Below the pieces are notes generated by a model, which was not told the origin of the DNA, ran no database searches, and saw nothing but the letters and a program-made list of their open reading frames with translations. A program made the position numbers and the translations under genes. This document shows, one piece after another, positions 11,691 through 18,446 of a stretch of 40,991 nucleotides of DNA. Source of the DNA: an uncultured Bacteroides sp. (GTDB lineage: Bacteria > Bacteroidota > Bacteroidia > Bacteroidales > Bacteroidaceae); the NCBI GenBank assembly GCA_949289295.1, contig CASENM010000035.1, positions 1-40,991 on the forward strand. Direction: 5' to 3'. Each line of letters opens with the position of its first letter. Positions within the stretch are counted from its first letter, which is position 1.

Positions 11691-12233
11691 TCATTCCTTT
11701 TCTACATCCGTAAAGCCTAACTCGAGCGGAGTTTTCCGACCGAAAATTTTGACCATCACCTTCAACTTACGTTTCTCCGCATTCACCTCTTCAATGAGTC
11801 CATTGAATCCGCTAAACGGACCGACGCTCACTTTCACTGTTTCACCGACGGTATAAGGAACATTCAGTTCCTCTCCACCTTCCTGCAACTCATCTACCGT
11901 ACCCAGTATGCGATTCACCTCCGACTGGCGAAGAGGAACCGGATGATCCATTCCTCCCAAAAAGCCGATTACATTCGGTGTGTTCCTCAAATGATGAGCC
12001 ACTTCACCGACCAGAGCAGCTTCCACCAACACATAACCAGGAAGATATGTTCTTTCTTTCACAATGCGCTTGCCATTGCGGACCTGATATGTCTTTTCAG
12101 TGGGAATCAATACCTGAGATACATAATCACCAAGGTTTCCATGCTTGATGTCAGCATCAAGATATTCTTTCACCTTGTTTTCCTTTCCACTTACGGCACG
12201 TAGCACGTACCACTTCTTTTCAATCTCAGACAT
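11691..12233 (-). CDS. nusG: Transcription elongation/antitermination factor NusG
   Basis: This 180-residue factor binds RNA polymerase over the DNA channel and links it to Rho or ribosomal protein S10. The NGN domain (about 1-110) starts with KWYVLRAVSGKE. A C-terminal KOW domain includes VGETVKVSVGPFSGFNGLIE. The length matches housekeeping NusG, and the secE-nusG-rplK context excludes the specialised NusG paralogues (UpxY type) that control capsule loci in Bacteroides. It starts 14 bases after secE. Confidence 0.98.
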   Translation of the reverse strand: MSEIEKKWYVLRAVSGKENKVKEYLDADIKHGNLGDYVSQVLIPTEKTYQVRNGKRIVKERTYLPGYVLVEAALVGEVAHHLRNTPNVIGFLGGMDHPVPLRQSEVNRILGTVDELQEGGEELNVPYTVGETVKVSVGPFSGFNGLIEEVNAEKRKLKVMVKIFGRKTPLELGFTDVEKE

Positions 12234-12247
12234 TTCCTGTTACTGTA

Positions 12248-12445
12248 TTAATAGTGCGGATAGATAACGTCTTCCATTAGGAACTGGAAGGCAGAATCCA
12301 TGATAAAAACAACGAGTGCAATGAGAAGGGAAGCAGTCAAAACAACCACTGCACTACTTGAAAGTTGTGAACGGTTTGGCCACGAAACTTTATGGACCAG
12401 TTCGTCATAAGATTCCTTACAATACTTCGTTATCTTTGTAAACAT
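12248..12445 (-). CDS. secE: Preprotein translocase subunit SecE
   Basis: This 65-residue inner-membrane protein clamps SecY in the Sec translocon. It has a short basic amphipathic N-terminus (KITKYCKESYDELVHKVSWP), with the VSWP motif conserved across SecE. One transmembrane helix follows (about residues 30-56, VVVLTASLLIALVVFIM). This is the short single-helix form typical outside the enterobacteria. It lies 16 bases downstream of tRNA-Trp and directly before nusG. Confidence 0.97.
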   Translation of the reverse strand: MFTKITKYCKESYDELVHKVSWPNRSQLSSSAVVVLTASLLIALVVFIMDSAFQFLMEDVIYPHY

Positions 12446-12461
12446 ATTCCTTTAATTTTAG

Positions 12462-12534
12462 CACGGGAAGAGAGGCTCGAACTCCCGACACTCGGTTTTG
12501 GAGACCGATGCTCTACCAACTGAGCTATTCCCGT
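12462..12534 (-). tRNA. tRNA-Trp (anticodon CCA)
   Basis: A complete 73-nt cloverleaf. The acceptor ACGGGAA pairs with TTCCCGT, the D arm contains AGCTCAGTTGG, the anticodon loop reads CTCCAAA with CCA in place, and the T arm contains GTTCGAG. The 3' CCA is not encoded. Its 5' end directly follows the U-tract of the tuf-downstream hairpin. Confidence 0.97.
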
Positions 12535-12568
12535 AAAAATAGTTCCCGAAATGAACTTCGGGAACTAT
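12535..12568 (-). terminator. Hairpin with U-tract between tuf and tRNA-Trp
   Basis: A perfect 12-bp stem (12539-12550 with 12557-12568, core AGTTCCCGAA) with a 6-base loop is followed on the minus strand by TTTTT. It begins 25 bases past the tuf stop and its U-tract touches the first base of tRNA-Trp. It looks like an intrinsic terminator for tuf, with read-through needed for secE-nusG-rpl-rpoBC because I find no promoter between it and secE. Confidence 0.8.
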
Positions 12569-12593
12569 CTCATATCATTGTCTAATGATTAAA

Positions 12594-13778
12594 TCAGTCA
12601 AGGATTTCAGTAATCTGACCTGCACCTACTGTACGTCCACCTTCACGGATAGCGAAGCGCAAACCTACGTTCAATGCAACCGGATAGATAAGTTCAACAG
12701 TGATAGTTACGTTATCACCCGGCATTACCATGTCTGTTCCTTCCGGCAAAGTGATTTCACCTGTACAGTCCATAGTACGCAGATAGAACTGAGGACGATA
12801 GTGGTTGTGGAACGGAGTGTGACGGCCACCTTCTTCTTTCTTCAGGATATAAACCTCAGCTTTGAACTTAGAGTGAGCCTTCACCTGTCCCGGATGGCAC
12901 AGAATCATACCACGCTTGATTTCGTTCTTGTCGATACCACGGAGCAACAGACCTACGTTATCACCAGCTTCGCCTTCGTCCAAAATCTTACGGAACATTT
13001 CAACACCAGTTACAACTGATTTCTTGTCTTCACCCAGACCCAGGATTTCAACTTCGTCACCTACTTTTACGCGACCAGCTTCGATACGGCCTGTAGCAAC
13101 AGTACCACGACCAGTGATTGAGAATACGTCTTCAACCGGCATCAGGAACGGTTTGTCTACATCACGCGGAGGCAGAGGAATCCATGTGTCAACAGCATCC
13201 ATCAGTTCCATAACTTTTTCTTCCCACTGAGGAACGCCATTCAATGCACCCAGTGCAGAGCCACGGATAATCGGAGTATTGTCGCCGTCGTAATCGTAGA
13301 ATGAAAGCAGCTCACGCATTTCCATTTCTACCAATTCCAGCATTTCTTCATCATCAACCATATCACACTTGTTCAAGAAAACAACCAGACGAGGTACGTT
13401 TACCTGACGAGCCAAAAGGATATGTTCACGAGTCTGAGGCATCGGACCATCAGTTGCAGCAACTACAATGATCGCACCATCCATCTGAGCGGCACCAGTT
13501 ACCATGTTCTTCACATAGTCGGCGTGTCCCGGACAGTCCACATGAGCATAGTGACGATTTGCTGTTTCATACTCTACGTGAGAGGTGTTGATAGTAATAC
13601 CACGTTCCTTTTCTTCCGGAGCGTTGTCGATAGAATCGAAAGAACGCAATTCAGAAAGACCCTTCTTAGCCAACACTGTAGTAATGGCAGCGGTCAAAGT
13701 TGTTTTACCATGGTCCACGTGACCGATAGTACCGATGTTAACATGCGGTTTTGAACGTTCAAATTTCTCTTTAGCCAT
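12594..13778 (-). CDS. tuf: Translation elongation factor Tu
   Basis: This 394-residue GTPase delivers aminoacyl-tRNA to the ribosomal A site. The P-loop [10 protein letters not shown] (residues 18-27), the switch I threonine in GITINTSH, the switch [14 protein letters not shown] and the guanine-specificity motif NKCDMVD are all intact. Domains 2 and 3 end in [10 protein letters not shown]. The gene lies between two tRNA groups, a common arrangement in which tuf is cotranscribed with the tRNAs its product carries. It probably derives from the promoter at 14251-14280 and ends at the hairpin before tRNA-Trp. Confidence 0.99.
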   Translation of the reverse strand: MAKEKFERSKPHVNIGTIGHVDHGKTTLTAAITTVLAKKGLSELRSFDSIDNAPEEKERGITINTSHVEYETANRHYAHVDCPGHADYVKNMVTGAAQMDGAIIVVAATDGPMPQTREHILLARQVNVPRLVVFLNKCDMVDDEEMLELVEMEMRELLSFYDYDGDNTPIIRGSALGALNGVPQWEEKVMELMDAVDTWIPLPPRDVDKPFLMPVEDVFSITGRGTVATGRIEAGRVKVGDEVEILGLGEDKKSVVTGVEMFRKILDEGEAGDNVGLLLRGIDKNEIKRGMILCHPGQVKAHSKFKAEVYILKKEEGGRHTPFHNHYRPQFYLRTMDCTGEITLPEGTDMVMPGDNVTITVELIYPVALNVGLRFAIREGGRTVGAGQITEILD

Positions 13779-13828
13779 AGCTTTACTTATTTTTTATTTT
13801 GATTAATAATCAGCTTTACAATTTCACG

Positions 13829-13900
<72 letters not shown>

Positions 13901-13914
13901 AAAAAAGAAGAAAG

Positions 13915-13990
13915 TGGAGCGGAAGACGGGACTCAAACCCGCGACCCTCAGCTTGGAAGGCTAATGCTCTATCGACTGAGCTACTTCCGC
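13915..13990 (-). tRNA. tRNA-Gly (anticodon TCC)
   Basis: A 76-nt gene including an encoded CCA end. The acceptor GCGGAAG pairs with CTTCCGC, the D arm contains AGCTCAGTCG, the anticodon is TCC within CTTCCAA, and the T arm contains GTTTGAG. It is the only one of the five tRNAs here whose CCA is written in the DNA. Confidence 0.97.
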
Positions 13991-13998
13991 AAGTCAAG

Positions 13999-14081
13999 TG
14001 GGCAAAGATGGATTCGAACCACCGAAGGCGTAAGCCAGCAGATTTACAGTCTGCCCCATTTGGCCACTCTGGTATTTGCCC
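13999..14081 (-). tRNA. tRNA-Tyr (anticodon GTA)
   Basis: An 83-nt class II tRNA with the long variable arm typical of bacterial tRNA-Tyr (around GGCTTACGCC). The acceptor GGGCAAA pairs with TTTGCCC, the anticodon loop is CTGTAAA, and the T loop contains GTTCGAA. The CCA is not encoded. Confidence 0.97.
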
Positions 14082-14132
14082 AACTTTCAAAAGCAACGGA
14101 ACGGCTTCACACCGTTTTTGCCTCTCTTCTTG

Positions 14133-14206
14133 AGCCTCTTGTCGGATTCGAACCAACGACCCCGAGATTACAAATCACGTGCTCTGGCCAACTGAGCTAA
14201 AGAGGC
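14133..14206 (-). tRNA. tRNA-Thr (anticodon TGT)
   Basis: A 74-nt cloverleaf. The acceptor GCCTCTT pairs with AAGAGGC, the D arm contains AGCTCAGTTGG, the anticodon loop is TTTGTAA, and the T loop contains GTTCGAA. The CCA is not encoded. It is the first gene of the tRNA-tuf transcript, about 37 bases after the predicted transcription start. Confidence 0.97.
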
Positions 14207-14216
14207 GATATTCACA

Positions 14217-14257
14217 AACTTTGCAGCCGCTTTTTACGACTTAGCGGCTGCAAAGTT
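14217..14257. repeat. Perfect 14-bp inverted repeat upstream of the tRNA-tuf operon
   Basis: AACTTTGCAGCCGC (14217-14230) is repeated inverted at 14244-14257 around a 13-base spacer. The right arm overlaps the -7 box of the minus-strand promoter. In hpf read-through RNA it could fold as a terminator-like stem, but no clear U-tract follows. As DNA it could be an operator. The function is open. Confidence 0.7.
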
Positions 14258-14280
14258 AGGTATTATTTTTTAACCGCAAA
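14251..14280 (-). promoter_or_regulatory. Promoter of the tRNA-tuf operon
   Basis: On the minus strand TTTG (14277-14280) is followed after 18 nt by TAACTTTG (14251-14258), a full match to the Bacteroides housekeeping promoter. Transcription would start near 14243, about 37 bases before tRNA-Thr(UGU). It lies just past the hpf stop. Confidence 0.75.
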
Positions 14281-14297
14281 ACTTTTTTGCGACTTTT

Positions 14298-14597
14298 TTA
14301 TTTGCCTTGCAATTTTTCCTTTGCTTTCAGCAACTGCTTCGACAATGCGTCCATGCATACGTCGATTGATTCTTCGAATGTATCACTTACTTTTTCTGCG
14401 TAAAACTCTGAATTCAATGCTAATACACGCACTCCAGCCTCCTTGTTCATGGCCGTTTCAGGCTTTACTACCTTCAAAGACACCTCTACTTTCTTTATGT
14501 TATCGCAAAACCGTTCGAGCTTCTCTGCCTTTTTCTGGATGAATGCCTCCAACTTTTCAGATGCATCGAAATGAATGGACTGAATTCTTACTTCCAT
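14298..14597 (-). CDS. hpf: Short ribosome hibernation promoting factor
   Basis: This 99-residue protein of the HPF/RaiA (YfiA) family binds the decoding and tRNA sites of the 30S subunit and promotes inactive ribosomes in stationary phase. The start MEVRIQSIHFDASEKLEAFI at 14597 is fixed by a strong Shine-Dalgarno sequence just upstream; the frame is open 14 codons further but that part overlaps the xerC end. The beta-alpha fold elements are recognisable, including FCDNIKKVEVSLKVVKPE. It lacks the C-terminal dimerisation domain of long HPF, so it is the short form. It lies 16 bases after xerC. Confidence 0.92.
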   Translation of the reverse strand: MEVRIQSIHFDASEKLEAFIQKKAEKLERFCDNIKKVEVSLKVVKPETAMNKEAGVRVLALNSEFYAEKVSDTFEESIDVCMDALSKQLLKAKEKLQGK

Positions 14598-14602
14598 AAA
14601 TA

Positions 14603-14610
14603 CCTCCTTT
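14603..14610 (-). promoter_or_regulatory. Shine-Dalgarno sequence of hpf
   Basis: The minus strand reads AAAGGAGG, five bases before the ATG at 14597. Such a full anti-SD match is rare in Bacteroidota and decides the hpf start. Confidence 0.7.
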
Positions 14611-14613
14611 TCT

Positions 14614-15495
14614 TTACGCTCTAGGATGAGCTTGTTCATAAACTTTTTTTAATTCTTCAAAAGTTGTATGCGTATAGACTTCCGTCGTTGTCAAGCTCTC
14701 ATGCCCCATCAGCTCCCTCACCGCTTCCAAATCTGCCTGGTTGTTCAGCATAGCAGTGGCAAAGGTATGCCGCAACACATGAGGACTCTTCTTTTTCAAC
14801 GTTACAACTTTCGACAGGTTCCGTTTCACAATAAGCCTTACTGTTTCAGGCAGCATTGCTCTTCCACCCTTCCGGACAAAAAAAGCTTCGCATGCACCTC
14901 CGCAGCCTTCGCCCCTTGCCGACAGATAAGCCTTCATATCCTCCTCCAGCTCTTTGCCGAAAGGTATCAGCCTCTGTTTGTCTCTCTTCCCGGTCACTTT
15001 TATCACCTTTGCGGAAAAATCCACATCAGAATCCTTCAGTCCAATCAGTTCAGACAACCGCATCCCTGTCGAATAAAACATCTCCAGCATCATACGGTCA
15101 CGAACCCCTTCAAACCCTTTCCTGAACTCCACGGTATCCAACAGGCAATCCATGTCGCGTTCTTTCACGAACACAGGCAAGGGACGCTTTTTCTTGGGCC
15201 CCGCCACCTTGAGCATCGGATCAGACCCGACGAAATTCTTCCGAAGTAAATAACGATAAAAAGACCGCAGCGAGCTCAACTTCCGGTTCACGGACACAGC
15301 CGTATACCCTGCATCCATCAACGACACCACCCATCCCCGGACAATGTCCGAATCAACGGTAGTATAATCAACGGCATCATCAAGCCCTTTAAAGTATTCC
15401 TCAAATTTACGCAAGTCCGTTTCGTATGACAAGATTGTCCTTTCCGAATAGTTCCTTTCGTAACGGAGATACTTCAAGAAAGATTCTTTCAGCAT
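14614..15495 (-). CDS. xerC: Tyrosine recombinase XerC/XerD family
   Basis: This 293-residue tyrosine recombinase is expected to resolve chromosome dimers at dif. An N-terminal SAM-like core-binding domain (about 1-85) is followed by the catalytic domain. The catalytic residues are all present: R146 (GMRLSEL), K170 (GKRDKQRL), H239 and R242 (HVLRHTFA), H265 (GHESL) and Y274 (EVYTH). I start at the ATG at 15495 (MLKESFLKYL); an upstream TTG at 15519 would add eight unconserved residues. The rpsU-xerC-hpf context, away from mobile DNA, argues for the housekeeping recombinase rather than a phage or transposon integrase. Whether it is XerC or XerD cannot be decided from sequence alone. Confidence 0.9.
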   Translation of the reverse strand: MLKESFLKYLRYERNYSERTILSYETDLRKFEEYFKGLDDAVDYTTVDSDIVRGWVVSLMDAGYTAVSVNRKLSSLRSFYRYLLRKNFVGSDPMLKVAGPKKKRPLPVFVKERDMDCLLDTVEFRKGFEGVRDRMMLEMFYSTGMRLSELIGLKDSDVDFSAKVIKVTGKRDKQRLIPFGKELEEDMKAYLSARGEGCGGACEAFFVRKGGRAMLPETVRLIVKRNLSKVVTLKKKSPHVLRHTFATAMLNNQADLEAVRELMGHESLTTTEVYTHTTFEELKKVYEQAHPRA

Positions 15496-15566
15496 AGAAA
15501 CATCGCTTATTTTCTGCAACGAATTTATGAAAAAGAATTCAATAATTCAAGTGTTTTGCGGAATTA

Positions 15567-15758
15567 TTATTCTTCGTTCTGATGCATTTTCTGAACGTAA
15601 ATGGCACGTTCCATCTTAAGTCTCTTCTTTACAGACGGTTTGTCATACTGCTGTCTGCTTCTGAGCTCTTTAATCACACCTGTTTTTTCAAATTTTCTTT
15701 TGAATTTCTTCAGCGCTTTTTCAATGTTTTCGCCTTCTTTTACTGGTACAATAATCAT
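15567..15758 (-). CDS. rpsU: Small ribosomal subunit protein bS21
   Basis: This 63-residue highly basic protein of the 30S platform starts MIIVPVKEGENIEKALKKFK and contains FEKTGVIKELRSRQQYDKPS, typical of Bacteroidota bS21. Work on Flavobacterium showed that bS21 helps occlude the anti-Shine-Dalgarno sequence of 16S rRNA in this phylum, which explains the general lack of SD sequences. It is the first gene of the minus-strand cluster, with its own promoter about 57 bases upstream. Confidence 0.97.
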   Translation of the reverse strand: MIIVPVKEGENIEKALKKFKRKFEKTGVIKELRSRQQYDKPSVKKRLKMERAIYVQKMHQNEE

Positions 15759-15814
15759 GTTCTTTTAAAATTAAAGTATGTTGTTATTAATATTTCGATA
15801 GTCACTTCGCGGCG

Positions 15815-15845
15815 CAAAATTACACATACTTTCTTTATTTACAAA
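15815..15845 (-). promoter_or_regulatory. Promoter of rpsU
   Basis: The minus strand has TTTG (15842-15845), a 19-nt spacer and TAATTTTG (15815-15822), a full Bacteroides-type promoter. The predicted leader to the ATG at 15758 is about 50 nt. The -33 element lies 14 bases from that of the divergent pepP promoter. Confidence 0.8.
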
Positions 15846-15859
15846 ACTTTCCGACATAT

Positions 15860-15892
15860 TTTGTGAAAAATCAGCCGGAAATACTAACTTTG
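15860..15892 (+). promoter_or_regulatory. Promoter of the aminopeptidase P gene
   Basis: TTTG (15860-15863), a 21-nt spacer and TAACTTTG (15885-15892) match the Bacteroides consensus. Transcription would begin near 15899, with a leader of about 88 nt to the ATG at 15987. Confidence 0.8.
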
Positions 15893-15986
15893 TCTGCCAA
15901 GACTTTATATCATACAAGCATCCGGTTGCCCGCACCAGCCGGCAGACAGAATCCGGATGCCACGGACATTTTATTTTATCACTCCT

Positions 15987-17765
15987 ATGAAAAATCTTAT
16001 AAAAGAAAGAGTCGCCCGATTGCGCCAGTTCATGCAAGCGCAAGGTATCGCAGCTTTTATCGTGCCCAGTACAGACCCACATTCCGGCGAATATGTACCG
16101 GCACATTGGGAAAGCCGGAAATGGATATCCGGATTCACCGGTTCGGCCGGCACCGCGGTCATTACCCTGCAACAATGCGGATTATGGACAGATTCACGCT
16201 ATTTTCTGCAGGCGGAAGAACAGCTGGCCGATACAGGATTCAAGCTTTTCAAGGACCGGCTTCCTGAAACGCCCTCTATCGCCGAATGGTTGGGAAGAAT
16301 ACTTCAGAAAAACGACAAAATAGGTATCGACGGATGGGTCAATACGGTATCTGAAGTGGAAATCTTACAAAAAAAACTTTTTGCACACGGTTTGGAGGTA
16401 GTTTCTGTCACCGACCCGTTCGAAACGATATGGGAAGACCGACCTTCCATTCCACAGAACAAGCCGTTCATTCTGCCCACAGAATTTGCAGGAAAATCCT
16501 GCCGCGACAAGCTTATTGAAATCCGTCAGGCACTCCGGCAAAACCACGCAGACGGGATTCTTCTCTCAGCCTTGGACGAAATTGCATGGACACTCAACCT
16601 GAGAGGTGATGACGTACACTGCAATCCTGTATTCGTCAGCTATCTGCTTGTCACAGAACACGAGGCCGCTTTATATATCCTACCTGAGAAACTTCACGAA
16701 AAGACAAGGAAATATCTTGCCGACAACGATATATGCACATATAATTATACAGAAATAACCCGCGACCTGAGCCGATACAGCGGAGCCACATTACTTTTGC
16801 CTGACCCTACAAATTTCTGCCTTTTCCAGACAGCGAGCACTTGCATGAATGTCATCCGAAGACCTTCACCAGTATCCTTGCTCAAAGCGATAAAGAACGA
16901 CACTGAAATCGCCGGATTCCATGCAGCGATGAAACGTGACGGAGCGGCAATGGTAAAATTCCTCAAATGGCTGAAAGAAGCAGTAAAAGACGGGAAAGAA
17001 ACCGAACTGACCGTGGACCGTAAACTTCAGGAAATCCGTGCGGAACAAGCATTCTACAAAGGCATCAGCTTCGACACCATTGCCGGCTACCAGCCCCATG
17101 GAGCTATCGTACATTATGAAGCGACCGAAGCTACCGCCCTCCCCCTAAAGCCGGAAGGTTTTCTGCTCCTGGACAGTGGGGCACAATATCTTGACGGAAC
17201 GACAGACATCACCCGCACCATTGTGCTGGGGCCTGTCACTGAAGAACAGAAAACCGACTATACGCTGGTGCTCAAAGGATTTATTGCCTTGTCCATGGCA
17301 GAGTTTCCGCACGGGACTTGCGGCACCCAGCTCGATGTGTTGGCCCGACAATACATGTGGAAAGCGGGCATCAACTACGGACACGGAACCGGCCACGGTG
17401 TAGGACATTTCCTGAACGTACACGAAGGCCCTCATCAAGTCCGCATGAACCATGTACCCGCCATCCTCCTGCCAGGCATGACCCTCACCAACGAGCCAGG
17501 CATCTACAAAACCGGACGTTACGGTATCCGGACTGAAAACACAATGCTGACAGTAGAAAGCCGCCAGACTGAATTCGGGAACTTCTACAAGTTTGAACCG
17601 CTTACCCTTTGTCCGATAGACAAAGAAGCGATACGCACTGAGATGCTGACTCTGGAAGAAAAAGAATGGCTCAACAACTACCATTCCCAAGTATATACAC
17701 AACTCAGCCCACTGCTTGACAACTCAGAAAAAGAATGGCTGAAACAAGCGACTGACAAACTCTAA
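15987..17765 (+). CDS. pepP: Xaa-Pro aminopeptidase (aminopeptidase P family)
   Basis: This 592-residue cytoplasmic M24 metallopeptidase removes the N-terminal residue from peptides whose second residue is proline. Two creatinase-like N-terminal domains precede the pita-bread catalytic domain. The dimetal ligands are visible as D396 and D407 (LDSGAQ...TTDITRT), H470 (GTGHGVGHF), E503 (TNEPGIY) and E517 (IRTENTM). The length of about 600 matches the three-domain eukaryote-like form common in Bacteroidota rather than the 440-residue E. coli PepP. I start at MKNLIKERVARL (15987); an upstream in-frame ATG at 15957 adds ten unconserved residues. It is the first gene of a two-gene plus-strand unit. 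Confidence 0.95.
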   Translation: MKNLIKERVARLRQFMQAQGIAAFIVPSTDPHSGEYVPAHWESRKWISGFTGSAGTAVITLQQCGLWTDSRYFLQAEEQLADTGFKLFKDRLPETPSIAEWLGRILQKNDKIGIDGWVNTVSEVEILQKKLFAHGLEVVSVTDPFETIWEDRPSIPQNKPFILPTEFAGKSCRDKLIEIRQALRQNHADGILLSALDEIAWTLNLRGDDVHCNPVFVSYLLVTEHEAALYILPEKLHEKTRKYLADNDICTYNYTEITRDLSRYSGATLLLPDPTNFCLFQTASTCMNVIRRPSPVSLLKAIKNDTEIAGFHAAMKRDGAAMVKFLKWLKEAVKDGKETELTVDRKLQEIRAEQAFYKGISFDTIAGYQPHGAIVHYEATEATALPLKPEGFLLLDSGAQYLDGTTDITRTIVLGPVTEEQKTDYTLVLKGFIALSMAEFPHGTCGTQLDVLARQYMWKAGINYGHGTGHGVGHFLNVHEGPHQVRMNHVPAILLPGMTLTNEPGIYKTGRYGIRTENTMLTVESRQTEFGNFYKFEPLTLCPIDKEAIRTEMLTLEEKEWLNNYHSQVYTQLSPLLDNSEKEWLKQATDKL

Positions 17766-17776
17766 CAAAAGAATAT

Positions 17777-18307
17777 ATGGCACTGATTAAATCTGTAAGG
17801 GGATTCACCCCCCAAATAGGGAAAAACTGTTATCTGGCAGACAACGCCACAATCATCGGCGATGTAGTGATAGGGGATGACTGCAGCATCTGGTTCAATG
17901 CAGTCTTGCGAGGTGATGTCAACTCCATCCGCATCGGTAACCGCGTAAACATCCAGGACGGGACCGTACTCCATACTCTTTATCAGAAATCAACAGTCGA
18001 GGTGGGAGACGATGTCTCCATCGGACACAACGTAACGCTCCACGGAGCGCGTGTTGGCAATTATGCCCTCATCGGCATGGGAGCGACTTTGCTTGACAAT
18101 GCAGTAGTGGGAGAAGGGGCTATCGTGGCGGCAGGCGCACTTGTACTGGCCAATACCATCATCGAACCTCATACGCTATGGGGAGGAGTACCGGCTCATT
18201 TCATCAAGAAAATAGACCCGGAACAAAGCAAATCGCTCAACCAATATACAGCCCACAACTATCTCACCTATGCCTCATGGTTCAAGGAAGAAGAGAAGAA
18301 ACCATAA
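17777..18307 (+). CDS. Gamma carbonic anhydrase-like hexapeptide-repeat protein
   Basis: This 176-residue left-handed beta-helix protein of the YrdA/gamma-carbonic anhydrase group has hexapeptide repeats from about residue 10 to 145. Candidate zinc ligands are H66, H84 and H89 (VLHTL, IGHNVTLH), with the H-x4-H spacing of the archetype Cam. R46, D48 and Q60 sit where Cam has its conserved Arg, Asp and Gln. The acidic loop with the Cam proton-shuttle glutamate is absent, so CO2 hydration activity is uncertain; acyl-transfer or another metal-dependent role remains possible. It starts 11 bases after pepP and is probably cotranscribed. Confidence 0.9.
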   Translation: MALIKSVRGFTPQIGKNCYLADNATIIGDVVIGDDCSIWFNAVLRGDVNSIRIGNRVNIQDGTVLHTLYQKSTVEVGDDVSIGHNVTLHGARVGNYALIGMGATLLDNAVVGEGAIVAAGALVLANTIIEPHTLWGGVPAHFIKKIDPEQSKSLNQYTAHNYLTYASWFKEEEKKP

Positions 18308-18385
18308 AAAGTGTCACCCTGAACAAAGTGGAGGATTCTGCTATGCAAATGGATTATTCTGAATCCTTCACCCGTTCAGGATGAC
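18303..18385 (-). repeat. REP-like palindromic element acting as terminator of susCD pair 1
   Basis: Two arms of about 25 bases (18313-18338 and 18361-18385) are imperfect inverted copies of the form GTCAnCCTGAAC...GGATTC. They fold into a long stem with a loop of about 22 bases. This resembles dispersed 'GTCATCCTGA...GGATnT' palindromes seen in many bacterial genomes. On the minus strand TTTTT follows the stem, so it probably also terminates the susD transcript. It lies between the convergent gamma-CA and susD genes. Confidence 0.65.
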
Positions 18386-18446
18386 AAATAGAAGATCTCT
18401 GTTAGAGACAACCTTGTATTACGTTCTTACCAAATCTTCCCTCTCA

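Noticed and set aside
14614-15495. The xerC gene as part of an integrative element
   Set aside because: It lies between rpsU and hpf in a housekeeping cluster, with no attachment sites, integrase partners or cargo nearby.
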